A DNA stretch of 5,620 bases from Berkiella sp964502705 (GTDB lineage: Bacteria; Pseudomonadota; Gammaproteobacteria; Berkiellales; Berkiellaceae). A model generated the notes under the pieces. It ran no database searches. It was not told where the DNA came from and worked only from the letters and a program-made list of their open reading frames with translations. Positions 1-5,620 of the stretch are shown piece by piece (position 1 is the first letter of the stretch; each line of letters opens with the position of its first letter). A program made the translations under genes and the position numbers. Where the stretch lies: contig CAZCXZ010000165.1 in the NCBI GenBank assembly GCA_964502705.1, positions 1 to 5,620 on the forward strand, written 5' to 3'.

Positions 1-3000
1 GCGGCGGTCTGGCGCTGGCTCCCAAGCTGGGCGCGGTGACAGCCGCGGCGCTGGGTGAGGGCATCGTCGGCGCAGGCTCCGCGGCCGAGCAGATCCGCCA
101 GCAATCGGCGGACGGCCTGCTGACCGGCCAACAGGCCGCCATCGCTGGCGCTACAGGCGCAGCCACGGCAGGCTTTGCCATGCTGGGCGGCAAGATTGCC
201 AAAAAGCTGGGTATTGCCGATGTCGACACGATGCTGGCCGGTGCATCCACCTACCCGGCCATGCGCAAGGGCGTTGTGCGCAGCGCGCTCGAGGGCGCGG
301 TGTCCGAGGGCATTCTGGAAGAACTCCCGCAGTCGGTTTCCGAGCAGGTCCTGCAAAACATCGCCTTGAACCGCCCGATCGAGGAAGGCGTCAACCAGGC
401 TGCGGTGCTGGGCCTGCTGTCCGGCGCGACCATGGGCGGCGGCGCGAACGTGCTGAACAGCATGGGCGGCCAGCCGCCGGGCGTGATCCCTGCTGCGCCG
501 GCCGGCCCGCTGGTCAATGCGACGGCCGCGATCGTGCCAGGCACTACAGAAAGCATAGCAGCGGCGAACCAGCCCGCGCCGGTTGAGCCCGTTGACGATC
601 CCGTAGCGGACACCATTCGCTCACTGCCGGATGGCGTCAAACAGCAAGCCCTGCGCGCCTATGCGGTGCTGAACCGCCCGGACGTGGCCAAGGGTGTGCG
701 CGCCTACAACCAGAAGCTGCTGGACGGCCTGCTGGATCAAGTCGCCGGCGAGGCCGAAGCCGGCCTGAAAGATGCAGAAAAACAGGGCGCAGCCCTTGAT
801 GCACAAGCGCCGGCAGCTACTGAAAAGATAGCGCCAAAAACCGAAGCGATCAACCCGGACACCGGTGAAATCACCAGCGCATTCAAACAGCGCCAGGCTG
901 ACGCGCCGAAGCAGCAGCCCGACGACATCCTGAACGCACAAAACCAGCCCTTCACCAACATGGCGGCTGCCAAGAAGACGGCCCAGGCGCTGGGCGATGG
1001 CTTCGCGCCGTTCAAGCTGGGCACCAATGCCTTTGTGGTGCGCGCCAAGCCGGCCGACCCGGCGCCGGACGTGTCGGGTGATGCCACTGACTCCACCCAG
1101 GCCAACGAGGCTGCGAAGTTGCCGCGTGGGCTGGCCCTGGCCAAGCCGCGCTACAGCTACGGCCCCAAGCAGTTCGATCTGACTTTTGCCAGCGACCTGG
1201 ACCGCGCGGCCTACATCACCGCCCAGGAAAAGCCATCCCTGCGTGATGCCGACTTCCTCAAATTTGCCATGGCGGCCGGCGGCATGACCGAGGCCGAGGT
1301 GCGAGCGCACGGGCGTCTGGTGCGCGACGGTATCAAGGAACAAGCCAAAACAGCCACCGAGGGCGGCATGCTGCAGGTTGCGGCCCTGCCGCGCAGCGCT
1401 ACAGGAGCATCGAATGTCAGCACAAGCCCTGGAGTTTCCGCTGTGGCTGCAACTGCCAGTGGAGGCGGGGGTGTTGTCGCCAGCGGCGGCCTGGGCGCTG
1501 GAGCAGGAAATGGAAACGCTGCTGTCGAAGCCGTGGGCGCCGGGGATGTTCGAGCTCAACCAGCGGGCCCATCTGTTTATGGAGCCGACCGAACAGATGA
1601 CAAGGCAGTAGATGTCCCAAACGCACCATCAGCAACCGCAGCCCAAACTCAAACCCCGGCAGGTCAAGCGCCAGAAGCTGGAAAGGCTGATGAAGCCGGA
1701 GCCGCCGCAGCCGGAGCCCCAGCCGGAGACACCGCCGTACAAGCCGCTGGGGTAGAGGCGCCAGCCACAGAGGTTGTGCGCGTGCGCGATGTGTACGGTC
1801 AGGACCATTACGTCTTGAAGTCGCAACTCGACAGCGACCGAAAGTTGCTACGCCGGCACAACGCAAAAGGCGAAAAGCTGACCGGCAACAGCCCTTCGAT
1901 CAACCGCGAGAACATTGACCAGGATGGAAGCAAGCGCGCCGAAGTGTCCAAAGACATGCCGTTTATCGCCCGTGCTGGCGACTTGCCGTTTAAGACCAGG
2001 GCTTCGCTGATGACGGCCATGAAGCGCCGTGGGGCAACCGAGCAGACACATGAAGTCCGTGAAGCCAACGGCGGGTTTGTCGCTGTGCGCAAAGAAAATG
2101 AATCAAAGCAGCCGGCAGCCCTTGAGGCGACTGCGAAATCAGCTATAGAAAACGTAGCATCAAAGTCATCCGACGCCGCCGAACCGACCAATGAGGCAGC
2201 GCCAGCGCCGGGGAGAATAGAGTCAACCCCGGCATCCGAGGCAGCAAATGATCGCGACCATTTCACGCTGGAGCGCCTGAACAGTGAGACCGGCAAGATG
2301 GAGCCGGTAACATTCACGCGCGGGGAGTATATCCGCCACACGCTTGGCGGCAAGGACGTGTTTGGCGAAATCGACGGTATCTCGCAGGCCAAGAGTGAAT
2401 TCAGCGTGGACGGCCTTTGGTACCCGTTCGGGTTTGCCTACAAGGCTGAAAAACCGGAGACAGCCGTACCGGCGACGGTTCCACTGTCCAGTGTGATTGA
2501 TTCAGTCAACAAGAAGTATGGGCAGGGCTTGACCGATGTCGATGCCGTGCCAAATCCAGAAACAATTCTGGACGCCGAAACATCCCTGTGGAGCCGCATC
2601 ACCGACGGCACCGCCACGCTGGAAGAGTTCAAGGCCGGATTCGAGCGCTGGGTAGCTGGCAAGGACGCCATTCTCGAAGCCCTGTCAAAAAATAAGAAGG
2701 ACGATCTGCTGAAGATGGGCGGCAGCATGTTTGCCTACCGCAACAAGTCAGAAACCAAGCCTGAAATTGTGGCGGCGCTGTGGCGTGATGGCGCCAATCA
2801 GTACGTGCTGTCGCGCAGCTTCTCGCACGGCATGGGTAAAAACGCCTGGCTCGACGGCGTGCGCGCCATGGTGGAGGCGACCGACGCCGACCAACTGGCG
2901 CAATACGCCGCCGACCGCAAAGCGGCACAGGAAGAGGCTGTAGCCCGCGTTGGCAAGATTGCCGAAGCCATCAAAGACCCCAAGACGCTGGACGATTACA

Positions 3001-5620
3001 AGACCTGGATGCGCGCCACCATGAGCGGCGGCAAAACTTTCAAAGAGGCCCGGCTGAGCCTCACACCAGAGCAGCGTGCGCAATACGATGACCTGGTGGC
3101 CACGGATTCGCGCAGCAGCAGGAAAGCCCCCAAGGACGAGCAGCGCGTCAGCGTTGCCGGACAGACAGTGGAGGGCGACATCATCGCCACCAAGCACACC
3201 AAAAAAGGCCATGACCTGTTCGTGGTGCAGCTGTCGGAGCGTGTCAGTCGTGAGGACTACGGCACCCTCAATACCGGTGCCAAACGTATCGGCGGCTACT
3301 ACTCGTCGTTCCGTGGCGCGGGGGCAATCCCGGGCTTCCAGTTCACCGAGCGCGCACAGGCCGAGGCCTTTGTCAAACTGGCGCAGGGCGATAATACCGA
3401 CGCCCAGGCCGCCGCACAAGAGCGCCGGGATGCGTTCGAGGACGACCGCAGCCAGACGGCAGTGGAGCGCCTGAATGAAATGGCTGACCGGCTGGACGAG
3501 CGTGCGGACGCCAGCTTGAACCAGGAGCGCAAGCAGAACACCGACAAGCGCGCCCGTCAGGCCGCCAGTGCCGAGGCATCGGCCAATGCCGACAAGGCCA
3601 TGGCCAAAACCATGCGGAACATCGGCGCGGCCATGACGGACGGCAGCGCCAAGTTCCTGGACCGTGTGCGCCAGAAGGTGCAGGTGGAAGCGCTGCAAAA
3701 CTACGTCACCACGGCGCACTATGACGAATTGCGCGCCAAGTACGCTGGCTATGCAGAGCAGGAAAAGCACCGTGGCGAAGCGCCAACCGCAGAGACGGCC
3801 GACTTTGCCGAATTTCCGACCTTTACCGCCTACCGTTCTGACCTGGCCGGCCTGGCGCGGCAACTGCTGGAAGTCGATGGCACCAAGCTGCTGGGCCAGC
3901 GCCTGCTGAAAGTGGCCGACGACGTGTCGGATGCCTATCTGAAGTTCGCCAAGGAGAATTTCGACAAGGTGTCGGGGTTCAGTTCAAAAAGTGGCGGGGT
4001 GGCGTCGTTTGGAACAAAAGCCGAAGCCGAGGCGGCCATTGCCCGCAGCGGCTACAAAGGCAAGGCCATTGCGTACCAGGTCAAGCGCGGCGAGCATGCC
4101 GTCATCTTGAGCCCATCCGAGGCGATTGAGCGCGGCATCTGGACGGGCGACGGCGACAGGCGCATCACACTTGACCCGGACATGGGCGCGGATCTGGTCG
4201 CGAAGATTGGCAAGGCCGCGCGCCGTGGCGCCAAGGTATCGGTGCCGTGGCAACTGGAAACGGCGCACGACCGGCGCCAAGCACTGGGGCGCATGGGAAT
4301 TGAAACCCCGGCCGAGTTCCGGGCTGCGCTGCGCGAGTTCATCGGTCTGCAGGAGCAGGCCGAAGCGCCGAGCAAGGTCAAGCAGTTGGAGCGCGCCATG
4401 GTGGGCCGGCGCAATGACGGCATGGACTTTTTCCCCACGCCGGAGAGCGTGGCTGACGAGATGGTGGCCGCTGCCGGGATTGAACCGGGCATGCGGGTGC
4501 TGGAGCCGAGCGCCGGGTGGGGGCACATTGCCGAGCGCATCCGGGTCGCGGAGGTCGAGCCCGACGTGGTCGAGATGTCAGGCGACCGGCGTGAACTGCT
4601 GGAAGCCAAAGGCTTCAACGTGGTCGGAACCGACTTCATCGCCATCACGGAAGGCGGCTACGACCGCATCCTGATGAATCCGCCATTCAGTGACGGCCGC
4701 GACATCCAGCACGTCCAGCATGCCTACACGCTGTTGAAGCCGGGCGGCCGGATCGTGGCGATCATGGGTGAATCAGCCTTCACCAACCAGAACAAACGCG
4801 CGACCGAGTTCCGCGCGTGGCTAGAACAAGTGGGCGGCACTGAGGAAAAGCTGGCCGAAGGATCGTTCAACGACCCCAGCCTGCCGGTGAACACCGGTGC
4901 CAATGCACGCATGGTGGTGATTGAGCGGAGCCTGGACGACGCTGACGACGTGGCATTTAGCCGCAGCAAACCCGAGGAAAAGAACGCCCTCAAAGCCTTG
5001 AGCGAGAACGATAGCCTGTTCGCTCTGCCCAAGTCCGACAGCAAGACGGTGGAGGGCATCACGACGGACGCCAAGGCTGGCATCACCGTGAAGAAGGAAA
5101 AAGACGCAGTTGGCCGGACGGTCTACACCTTCACCATGCCTGATGGCAAAACGGCAACGATGTCGGTTCGGCCGTTCAATCCCTATGCAACGGAAGACGC
5201 GCCAACACTGTATGGCTACACCCTGAAAGATGGGGAAATGACCGGCCTTGCGATTGAGCGGCCAGGCACAAACCCCGAGGACGCAGGTGATCGCGATGAT
5301 GTGTGGGTTGATGTTTCCAAGCTCAACGCCGGTGGCGGCGGGCTGGCCGTCTACAACATAGCCCAGACCTACGCCCACAACACCGGGCGCATTTTTATCG
5401 GCGACCCGGCCGGTCTGACCGACCTTGCGTTGCGCCGCCGGACGGAACAAATGCTGTCGTCAGCGCTGAAGTTCGGCACCACGGAGCACCTGGCCCCACA
5501 TCCACGGCAGACGGAGGGCGACGCGGCGTTGGGCATTCCCCCGCTGCAGTGGACTTACGGCGATGATCTGGGTAATATCGAATCCCTCATTCAAACCAGC
5601 CTTGCGTCCTACAACCATGT
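1..5620 (+). CDS. Giant phage-type polyvalent protein with embedded DNA methyltransferase (partial at both ends)
   Basis: One frame is open from base 3 to base 5618 (1872 codons) with no stop; start and stop lie outside the window, so the full protein is larger. Seen: modules separated by Ala/Pro/Glu-rich linkers, a Gly/Ala-rich hydrophobic N-terminal part, a methyltransferase near residues 1460-1642 (FFPTP, EPSAGWG, NPPF, KPGGR), and a conserved module at the 3' edge. Known: polyvalent proteins of phages and conjugative elements combine enzymes (methylases, helicases, peptidases, ADP-ribosyltransferases) with many small accessory domains in one chain, and are thought to travel with the DNA into the recipient to protect it or modify the host. 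Inferred: this is such a protein, from a prophage or related element in a betaproteobacterium. GC3 is high (about 83% in a 30-codon sample of the methyltransferase) except at 1413-1755. Helicase, peptidase or transglycosylase domains, if present, must lie outside the window. Confidence 0.93.
3..452 (+). other. N-terminal Gly/Ala-rich hydrophobic region of the polyvalent protein
   Basis: Residues 1-150 of the visible protein are rich in Gly and Ala. Two uncharged hydrophobic runs are visible, at residues 45-63 (AAIAGATGAATAGFAMLGG) and 133-147 (AAVLGLLSGATMGGG). Between them lies an acidic amphipathic stretch, residues 102-119, with the pattern EG.LEE..QS.SEQ..QN. Similar Gly-zipper plus EG..EE..Q sequences occur in the N-terminal parts of phage internal virion and polyvalent proteins, where membrane insertion or packing in the virion has been suggested; I recall this pattern and have not searched it. 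The segments could be membrane-inserting or simply small-residue helices. The gene continues upstream of base 1. Confidence 0.5.
543..559 (+). repeat. 17-bp hairpin-like repeat, copy 1
   Basis: ACTACAGAAAGCATAGC matches copies 2 and 3 (consensus RCTAYWGAAARNRTAGC). It is locally AT-rich in a GC-rich gene. The flanking arms are CTA and TAG, a weak inverted repeat. It is read as T-T-E-S-I-A (residues 181-186) in a Pro/Ala-rich linker and starts on a codon boundary, like the other copies. It uses an ATA codon, uncommon in this gene. Confidence 0.55.
816..832 (+). repeat. 17-bp hairpin-like repeat, copy 2
   Basis: GCTACTGAAAAGATAGC has perfect 4-bp arms GCTA/TAGC around a 9-base loop. It is read as A-T-E-K-I-A (residues 272-277) in the same codon phase as copies 1 and 3. 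It lies in an Ala/Pro-rich linker just before the first PF...FVVR mini-module. Short GCTA-loop-TAGC elements are, from memory, very common in Comamonadaceae genomes; this has not been checked here. Confidence 0.6.
948..1052 (+). other. PF...FVVR mini-module, copy A
   Basis: Residues 316-350 run from PFTN, through an Ala/Lys helix (MAAAKKTAQALG), to NAFVVRAKP. The pattern PF-x(2-3)-helix-x-FVVR resembles residues 661-696 of the same protein (PFKT ... GGFVAVR). Small modules of this kind, about 35-45 residues, recur in phage polyvalent proteins. No catalytic residue is apparent, and a binding or structural role is the most that can be inferred. Confidence 0.5.
1119..1358 (+). other. Conserved accessory module (FDLTF.SDLD.AAYI)
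   Basis: Residues 373-452 begin LPRGLALAKPRYSYG, continue with FDLTFASDLDRAAYI (391-405), then RDADFLKFAM and a helical end containing E.RAHGRLVRDGIKEQAK. The pattern of a Tyr/Phe-rich strand, SD.D.AAYI, RDADFL and VR..IK.QAK matches, from memory, an accessory domain found repeatedly in large phage and prophage proteins of Proteobacteria. Its function is unknown to me. It ends just upstream of the atypical linker with the nested small ORFs, so a domain boundary lies near base 1360. Confidence 0.55.
1403..1407 (+). promoter_or_regulatory. Shine-Dalgarno site for the nested 65-codon ORF
   Basis: AGGAG lies 6 bases upstream of the ATG at 1414 (AGGAGCATCGAATG), a close match to the bacterial consensus at a normal spacing. 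It decides the start of the small ORF. An upstream TTG at 1378 in the same frame has no comparable site. In the giant frame these bases read as Thr-Gly-Ala. Confidence 0.6.
1414..1611 (+). CDS. Nested small ORF, 65 aa, unknown function
   Basis: This complete ORF (ATG 1414, TAG 1609) lies in the +1 frame inside the giant gene. I do not recognise the protein. It starts MSAQALEFPLWLQLPVEAG, has three Trp residues (11, 27, 41), a helix-like acidic centre (WALEQEMETLLSKPW) and a Met-rich end (ELNQRAHLFMEPTEQM). There is no signal peptide and no convincing membrane segment; it looks like a small soluble, partly helical protein. Support for coding: AGGAG at 6 bases, GC3 about 80% against 42% for the giant frame over the same bases, and a globular-looking composition where the giant frame is low complexity. 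The next small ORF starts directly after its stop. It could instead be a fossil of a gene that was inserted and overprinted, or a chance open frame; expression is unproven. Confidence 0.55.
   Translation: MSAQALEFPLWLQLPVEAGVLSPAAAWALEQEMETLLSKPWAPGMFELNQRAHLFMEPTEQMTRQ
1612..1755 (+). CDS. Nested small ORF, 47 aa, basic and Pro/Gln-rich
   Basis: The ATG at 1612 follows the TAG of the 65-codon ORF with no gap (TAGATG), in the same +1 frame, and the ORF ends at TAG 1753. A weak AAGG (1602-1605) lies 6 bases upstream, so translation would probably depend on coupling to the preceding ORF. The protein starts MSQTHHQQPQPKLKPRQ, has a basic middle (KRQKLERLMK) and a repeated Pro-Glu/Gln tail (PEPPQPEPQPE) ending YKPLG. 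It is probably disordered. GC3 is 39/46 against 19/48 for the giant frame. No family is recognised. Nucleic-acid binding would fit the charge but is only a guess. A chance ORF is a real alternative given its length and low complexity. Confidence 0.4.
   Translation: MSQTHHQQPQPKLKPRQVKRQKLERLMKPEPPQPEPQPETPPYKPLG
1776..1875 (+). other. VYGQDHYV motif module
   Basis: After the low-complexity linker the giant frame regains high GC3 and normal composition with VVRVRDVYGQDHYVLKSQL (from residue 591), then a basic stretch DRKLLRRHNAKGEKL. Sequences of the type 'R.D..GQ.YYV...L' recur, from memory, in phage polyvalent proteins. It looks like a small beta-hairpin followed by a charged helix. No catalytic residues are evident. 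Confidence 0.4.
1956..2090 (+). other. PF...GGFVAVR mini-module, copy B
   Basis: Residues 652-696 read MPFIARAGDLPFKTRAS, then a helix with MTAMKRRG, and end EANGGFVAVR. The order PFKT, basic helix, short strand and GGFV.VR is shared with copy A at residues 316-350, which suggests duplication or two members of one small domain family within the chain. The mini-module is followed by a charged linker that carries repeat copy 3. Function unknown. Confidence 0.5.
2142..2158 (+). repeat. 17-bp hairpin-like repeat, copy 3
   Basis: GCTATAGAAAACGTAGC has arms GCTA/TAGC around a 9-base loop, the same spacing as copy 2. It is read as A-I-E-N-V-A (residues 714-719) in the linker after mini-module B and starts on a codon boundary like the other two. 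The next 70 bases are Ala/Ser/Pro/Glu-rich linker. Confidence 0.6.
2262..2453 (+). other. Conserved accessory module (RGEYIR...IDGIS...LWYPFG)
   Basis: Residues 754-817 run FTLERLNSETGKMEPVTF, then RGEYIRHTLGGKDVFGEIDG, and end with GLWYPFGFAYKAE. It is predicted to be mostly beta, with conserved-looking Trp806, Phe809 and Gly810. From memory, the same order (RGEY.R, G.IDGIS, GLW.PFG..YKAE) precedes helical regions in other phage polyvalent proteins of Proteobacteria. It resembles a small SH3-like or oligonucleotide-binding barrel, but no assigned function is known to me. Confidence 0.5.
2460..3138 (+). other. Helical spacer region
   Basis: Residues 820-1046 are predicted mainly alpha-helical. 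Landmarks are SSVIDSVNKKYGQGLTDVD, then ETSLWSRITDGTATLEEF, LLKMGGSMFAYRNK, LSRSFSHGMGKNAW, MVEATDADQLAQYAADRKAA and SLTPEQRAQYDDLV. No enzyme motif is visible. The conserved-looking MGG..AYR and MVEATDA..LAQYAA segments suggest a folded helical domain rather than a plain linker. In related proteins, by recollection, such a segment leads into the GGYY-type module as here. Confidence 0.4.
3141..3375 (+). other. Conserved accessory module (KHTKKGHDLFVV...GGYYSSF...GFQF)
   Basis: Residues 1047-1125 contain KHTKKGHDLFVVQLSERV (1064-1081), AKRIGGYYSSF (1093-1103), GFQF (1111-1114) and an end AEAFVKLA. The pattern HTK.G..LFVV.L..RV, AK..GGYYS.F, GF.F, A..F is, from memory, common in polyvalent proteins that also carry a methylase. 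It appears to be a small alpha/beta module, possibly binding nucleic acid. It sits directly before the coiled coil. Confidence 0.5.
3417..3640 (+). other. Charged coiled-coil region
   Basis: Residues 1139-1210 are nearly free of Pro and Gly and rich in Glu, Asp, Arg, Lys, Gln and Ala, with hydrophobic residues at roughly heptad spacing (AVERLNEMADRLDERAD). This is a long helix or coiled coil separating the GGYYSSF module from the methyltransferase half. It may mediate oligomerisation or act as a rigid spacer. The helical character continues to about residue 1330. Confidence 0.5.
4008..4376 (+). other. Pre-methyltransferase module
   Basis: Residues 1336-1458 start FGTKAEAEAAIARSGYKG, continue with a beta-rich part (AIAYQVKRGEHAVILSP), ITLDPDMG, GAKVSVPWQLET (W1416), and end MGIETPAEFRAALREFIGL. 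It joins the methyltransferase through a short helix. The conserved-looking ETPAE.RAALREFI link is, from memory, regularly found just upstream of this methyltransferase type in phage proteins, so the block may belong to the same unit and help with DNA recognition. That role is inferred. Confidence 0.4.
4380..4928 (+). other. DNA amino-methyltransferase domain (N6-adenine or N4-cytosine type)
   Basis: Residues about 1460-1642 form an S-adenosylmethionine-dependent amino-methyltransferase. In order: FFPTPE (1476-1481, motif X-like), VLEPSAGWGHIAE (motif I, SAM-binding, 1499-1511), an acidic residue ending strand 2 in DVVEMS (E1524), VGTDF (D1544), YDRILMNPPF (motif IV catalytic NPPF at 1559-1562), LLKPGGRIVAIMGE (P1580-GGR), and a last strand ARMVVIE. 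Motif I before motif IV and NPPF indicate transfer to an exocyclic amino group of DNA. The domain is compact (about 180 residues) with no clear target-recognition domain between or after the motifs; specificity may be low or supplied by a neighbouring module. All catalytic motifs appear intact. Likely role, by analogy with P1 Dar-type proteins: protecting incoming element DNA from restriction. Confidence 0.88.
5049..5620 (+). other. Conserved C-terminal module of unknown function (partial)
   Basis: After a linker (DDADDVAFSRSKPEEK) residues 1683-1872 form a distinct unit. A beta-rich part (VYTFTMPDGKTATMSVRPF, YGYTLKDGEMTGL) is followed by DVWVDVSKL, then YNIAQTYAHNTGRIFIGDP (1784-1802), RRRTEQMLSSALKFGTTEHL (1811-1830), APHPRQ and WTYGDDLGNIESLIQTS. 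The dense conserved-looking polar residues (Y1790, H1792, N1793, G1800-D1801-P1802, R1811-R1813, E1815, H1829, H1833) would suit an enzyme or nucleic-acid-binding domain. I recognise it only as sequence that often follows the methyltransferase in such proteins. It is cut by the window edge. Confidence 0.5.

Larger units (their letters stand above)
1380..1770 (+). other. Low-complexity Gly/Ala/Pro linker with shifted coding signature
   Basis: In the giant frame, residues about 460-590 are almost entirely Gly, Ala, Pro, Thr, Val, Gln and Ser, with no recognisable motif. By hand count, GC3 of this frame falls to 28/66 at 1413-1610 and 19/48 at 1611-1754, while the +1 frame over the same bases has 52/65 and 39/46. 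The flanking regions of the giant frame have high GC3. Selection on third positions therefore appears to follow the other frame here, which holds two complete small ORFs. In the giant protein the stretch probably acts as a flexible linker between the SDLD and VYGQDHYV modules. Confidence 0.7.

Noticed and set aside
148..1405. Ten-base repeat GCGCTACAGG at 148-157 and 1396-1405
   Set aside because: It is too short and too close to common local codon usage (Ala-Thr-Gly) to indicate a real repeat or attachment site.
621..1559. Minus-strand ORF of 312 codons
   Set aside because: It lies antisense to a region with clear + strand modules and is Cys/Gly/Arg-rich without a recognisable domain. Long antisense open frames are expected opposite high-GC3 genes.
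1380..1770. Sequencing frameshift pair as the cause of the changed coding frame
   Set aside because: The +1 frame has its own start with a Shine-Dalgarno site and two TAG stops, so shifting into it would break the giant gene rather than restore it. The giant frame is open throughout.
1417..1866. Minus-strand ORF of 149 codons across the overprinted linker
   Set aside because: It is Arg/Leu-rich low-complexity sequence antisense to the two small + strand ORFs. The third-position bias there is explained better by the + strand +1 frame.
2748..3863. Minus-strand ORF of 371 codons
   Set aside because: It is antisense to the helical region, the GGYYSSF module and the coiled coil. The composition is the usual Leu/Gly/Arg/Val shadow pattern, with no motif.
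4126..4674. Plus-strand ORF of 182 codons in another frame over the methyltransferase
   Set aside because: It overlaps the intact methyltransferase motifs, whose frame has high GC3. Its own translation is a Ser/Arg/Trp-rich shadow. Unlike 1414-1755, the coding signature does not shift here.
4821..5450. Minus-strand ORF of 209 codons
   Set aside because: It is antisense to the end of the methyltransferase and the conserved C-terminal module, both convincing on the + strand. No independent evidence of coding.

Overview
The whole window lies inside one very long protein-coding gene on the + strand. The reading frame that begins at base 3 stays open, without a stop, for 1872 codons to base 5618, and neither the start nor the stop codon is present. 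The protein joins many small conserved modules with Ala/Pro/Glu-rich linkers and carries an amino-methyltransferase domain (EPSAGWG and NPPF motifs) towards its C-terminal side. This is the architecture of the 'polyvalent' proteins of phages, prophages and conjugative elements, very large proteins thought to enter the new host with the DNA (P1 DarB is a distant analogue). High GC, a strong preference for G/C at third codon positions and short GCTA...TAGC hairpin-like repeats suggest a betaproteobacterial host, probably Comamonadaceae or related Burkholderiales, carrying a prophage or related element. The taxonomy is inferred.

Layout by residue, with residue n starting at base 3n: Gly/Ala-rich hydrophobic N-terminal part (1-150); linkers and a helical stretch (150-310); a PF...FVVR mini-module (316-350); a FDLTF.SDLD.AAYI module (373-452); an unusual Gly/Ala/Pro-rich linker (about 455-590); a VYGQDHYV motif (592-625) and a second mini-module PF...GGFVAVR (652-696); another linker (697-750); a RGEYIR...LWYPFG module (754-817); a helical region (820-1045); a KHTKKGHDLFVV...GGYYSSF module (1047-1125); a charged coiled coil (1139-1210); further helical sequence and a pre-methyltransferase module (1336-1455); the methyltransferase (1460-1642); and a conserved C-terminal module of unknown function (1683-1872), which runs off the window.

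The most unusual part is bases 1414-1755. Here the third-position G/C signature leaves the giant frame and moves to the +1 frame, which holds two adjoining small ORFs: 65 codons with a good Shine-Dalgarno sequence, then 47 codons starting directly after the first stop (TAGATG). The giant frame stays open across them but reads as low-complexity sequence with low GC3. This looks like overprinting, with two small genes nested in a linker of the giant gene. Three 17-bp repeats lie elsewhere in the gene, all in the same codon phase and all in linkers. I found no tRNA, rRNA, CRISPR array, terminator or insertion sequence. The long minus-strand ORFs look like antisense shadows of high-GC coding sequence.
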